Shown piece by piece: positions 4,682 to 5,025 of a stretch of DNA of 5,025 nt (within the stretch, counting starts at the first letter, position 1; every line of letters starts with the position of its first letter). The notes under the pieces were generated by a model. It was given only the letters and a program-made list of their open reading frames with translations. It did not search any database and had not been told where the DNA came from. The position numbers were made by a program, and so were the translations under genes. Origin of the DNA: Lachnospiraceae bacterium (GTDB lineage: Bacteria; Bacillota; Clostridia; Lachnospirales; Lachnospiraceae); the NCBI GenBank assembly GCA_003453515.1, contig DMLD01000013.1:1-5025 (forward strand), read 5' to 3'.

Positions 4682-5025
4682 ATGAGTAAGAAATTGAGAG
4701 TAAGCTTTGCAGGTATAGAATTTGAGAACCCTATCACAACTGCCTCGGGGACATTTGGCTCGGGTATGGAATACAGTGAGTTTGTCGATATCGAGAGGCT
4801 GGGAGCGGTCACGACAAAGGGCGTCGCCGACAAGCCGTGGAAGGGTAATCCCACCCCGAGGATCGCAGAGACCGGTGCAGGTATGCTCAATGCGATCGGA
4901 TTGCAAAACCCGGGGATCGACACATTTATAGAAAGAGATCTTGCGTTTTTAAAGGCTAAGGGAGCAAGAGTTATTGTAAATGTGTGCGGACATTCAGAGG
5001 AGGAATACATAAATGTCGTGAAGAG
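4682..5025 (+). CDS. pyrD: Dihydroorotate dehydrogenase B, catalytic subunit (5' part, cut by the window end)
   Basis: PyrD is the FMN-containing catalytic subunit that oxidises dihydroorotate to orotate and works with PyrK. The visible 114 residues read through to the window edge without a stop, against roughly 300 for the full protein. Class 1B hallmarks are NPITTASGTFG (16-26), Lys46 in TTKG as the FMN contact, GNPTPRIAETGAGMLNAIGLQNPG spread over 55-78 (Asn70 in the substrate region), and IVNVCG with Asn100. The start at 4682 (MSKKLRVSF) matches usual family openings. An in-frame ATG at 4670 would add MDDG. Neither start has a strong Shine-Dalgarno site; only GGATGATGG precedes 4682. The AAGGA at 4629-4633 is locked in the upstream hairpin and is too distant. 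The active-site loop and its serine lie beyond the window. Confidence 0.95.
   Translation, partial: MSKKLRVSFAGIEFENPITTASGTFGSGMEYSEFVDIERLGAVTTKGVADKPWKGNPTPRIAETGAGMLNAIGLQNPGIDTFIERDLAFLKAKGARVIVNVCGHSEEEYINVVK

Noticed and set aside
4722..4931. A 69-codon + strand ORF within pyrD
   Set aside because: It is an out-of-frame reading of the conserved pyrD 5' region. The in-frame product carries all the family motifs.
1..5025. Mobile element, phage, toxin-antitoxin or defence module
   Set aside because: No transposase, integrase, terminal repeats, restriction or toxin genes were seen. Every sizeable ORF on the + strand is metabolic or a general hydrolase.

Overview
The window looks like an ordinary housekeeping stretch from a low-to-moderate GC anaerobic Firmicute, most plausibly a member of the Lachnospiraceae. 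That placement is inferred from three things: the protein styles (an archaeal/fungal-type Asd, a long type-2 PyrF, and PyrK paired with a class 1B PyrD), the pyrF-pyrK-pyrD gene order, and strong AGGAGG-like ribosome binding sites. All genes lie on the + strand, and there is no gene-free stretch longer than about 150 bases.

Layout. Bases 1-113 are a leader with a short tandem repeat (three copies of GTCGACGCG plus a decayed fourth, about 14 bp apart). Then comes asd (114-1199), which makes aspartate semialdehyde for lysine, threonine, methionine and cell-wall precursors. It ends in a clear intrinsic terminator (1204-1231). Next is a PPP-family metallophosphoesterase (1262-2071), then an AT-rich intergenic region with two promoter candidates and an inverted repeat (2072-2170). 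A small Nudix-fold protein with an eroded catalytic box follows (2171-2632). A 147-base spacer comes next, holding a hairpin with a possible competing pairing and a doubtful 37-codon ORF. The pyrimidine cluster closes the window: pyrF (2780-3751), pyrK (3796-4599), an 11-bp hairpin, and the start of pyrD (4682 to the window end, incomplete).

How the genes fit together. PyrK and PyrD form the NAD-linked dihydroorotate dehydrogenase (type 1B) that makes orotate. PyrF performs the last step, OMP to UMP. The missing partner, orotate phosphoribosyltransferase (pyrE), would be expected just downstream of pyrD. The phosphatase and the Nudix protein sit between the amino-acid gene and the pyr genes. 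No shared pathway can be shown for them.

I did not find a previously undescribed multi-gene system. The points most worth a second look are the 14-bp repeat tract before asd, the Nudix protein that lacks two of its usual catalytic glutamates, and the RNA structures in front of pyrF and pyrD.
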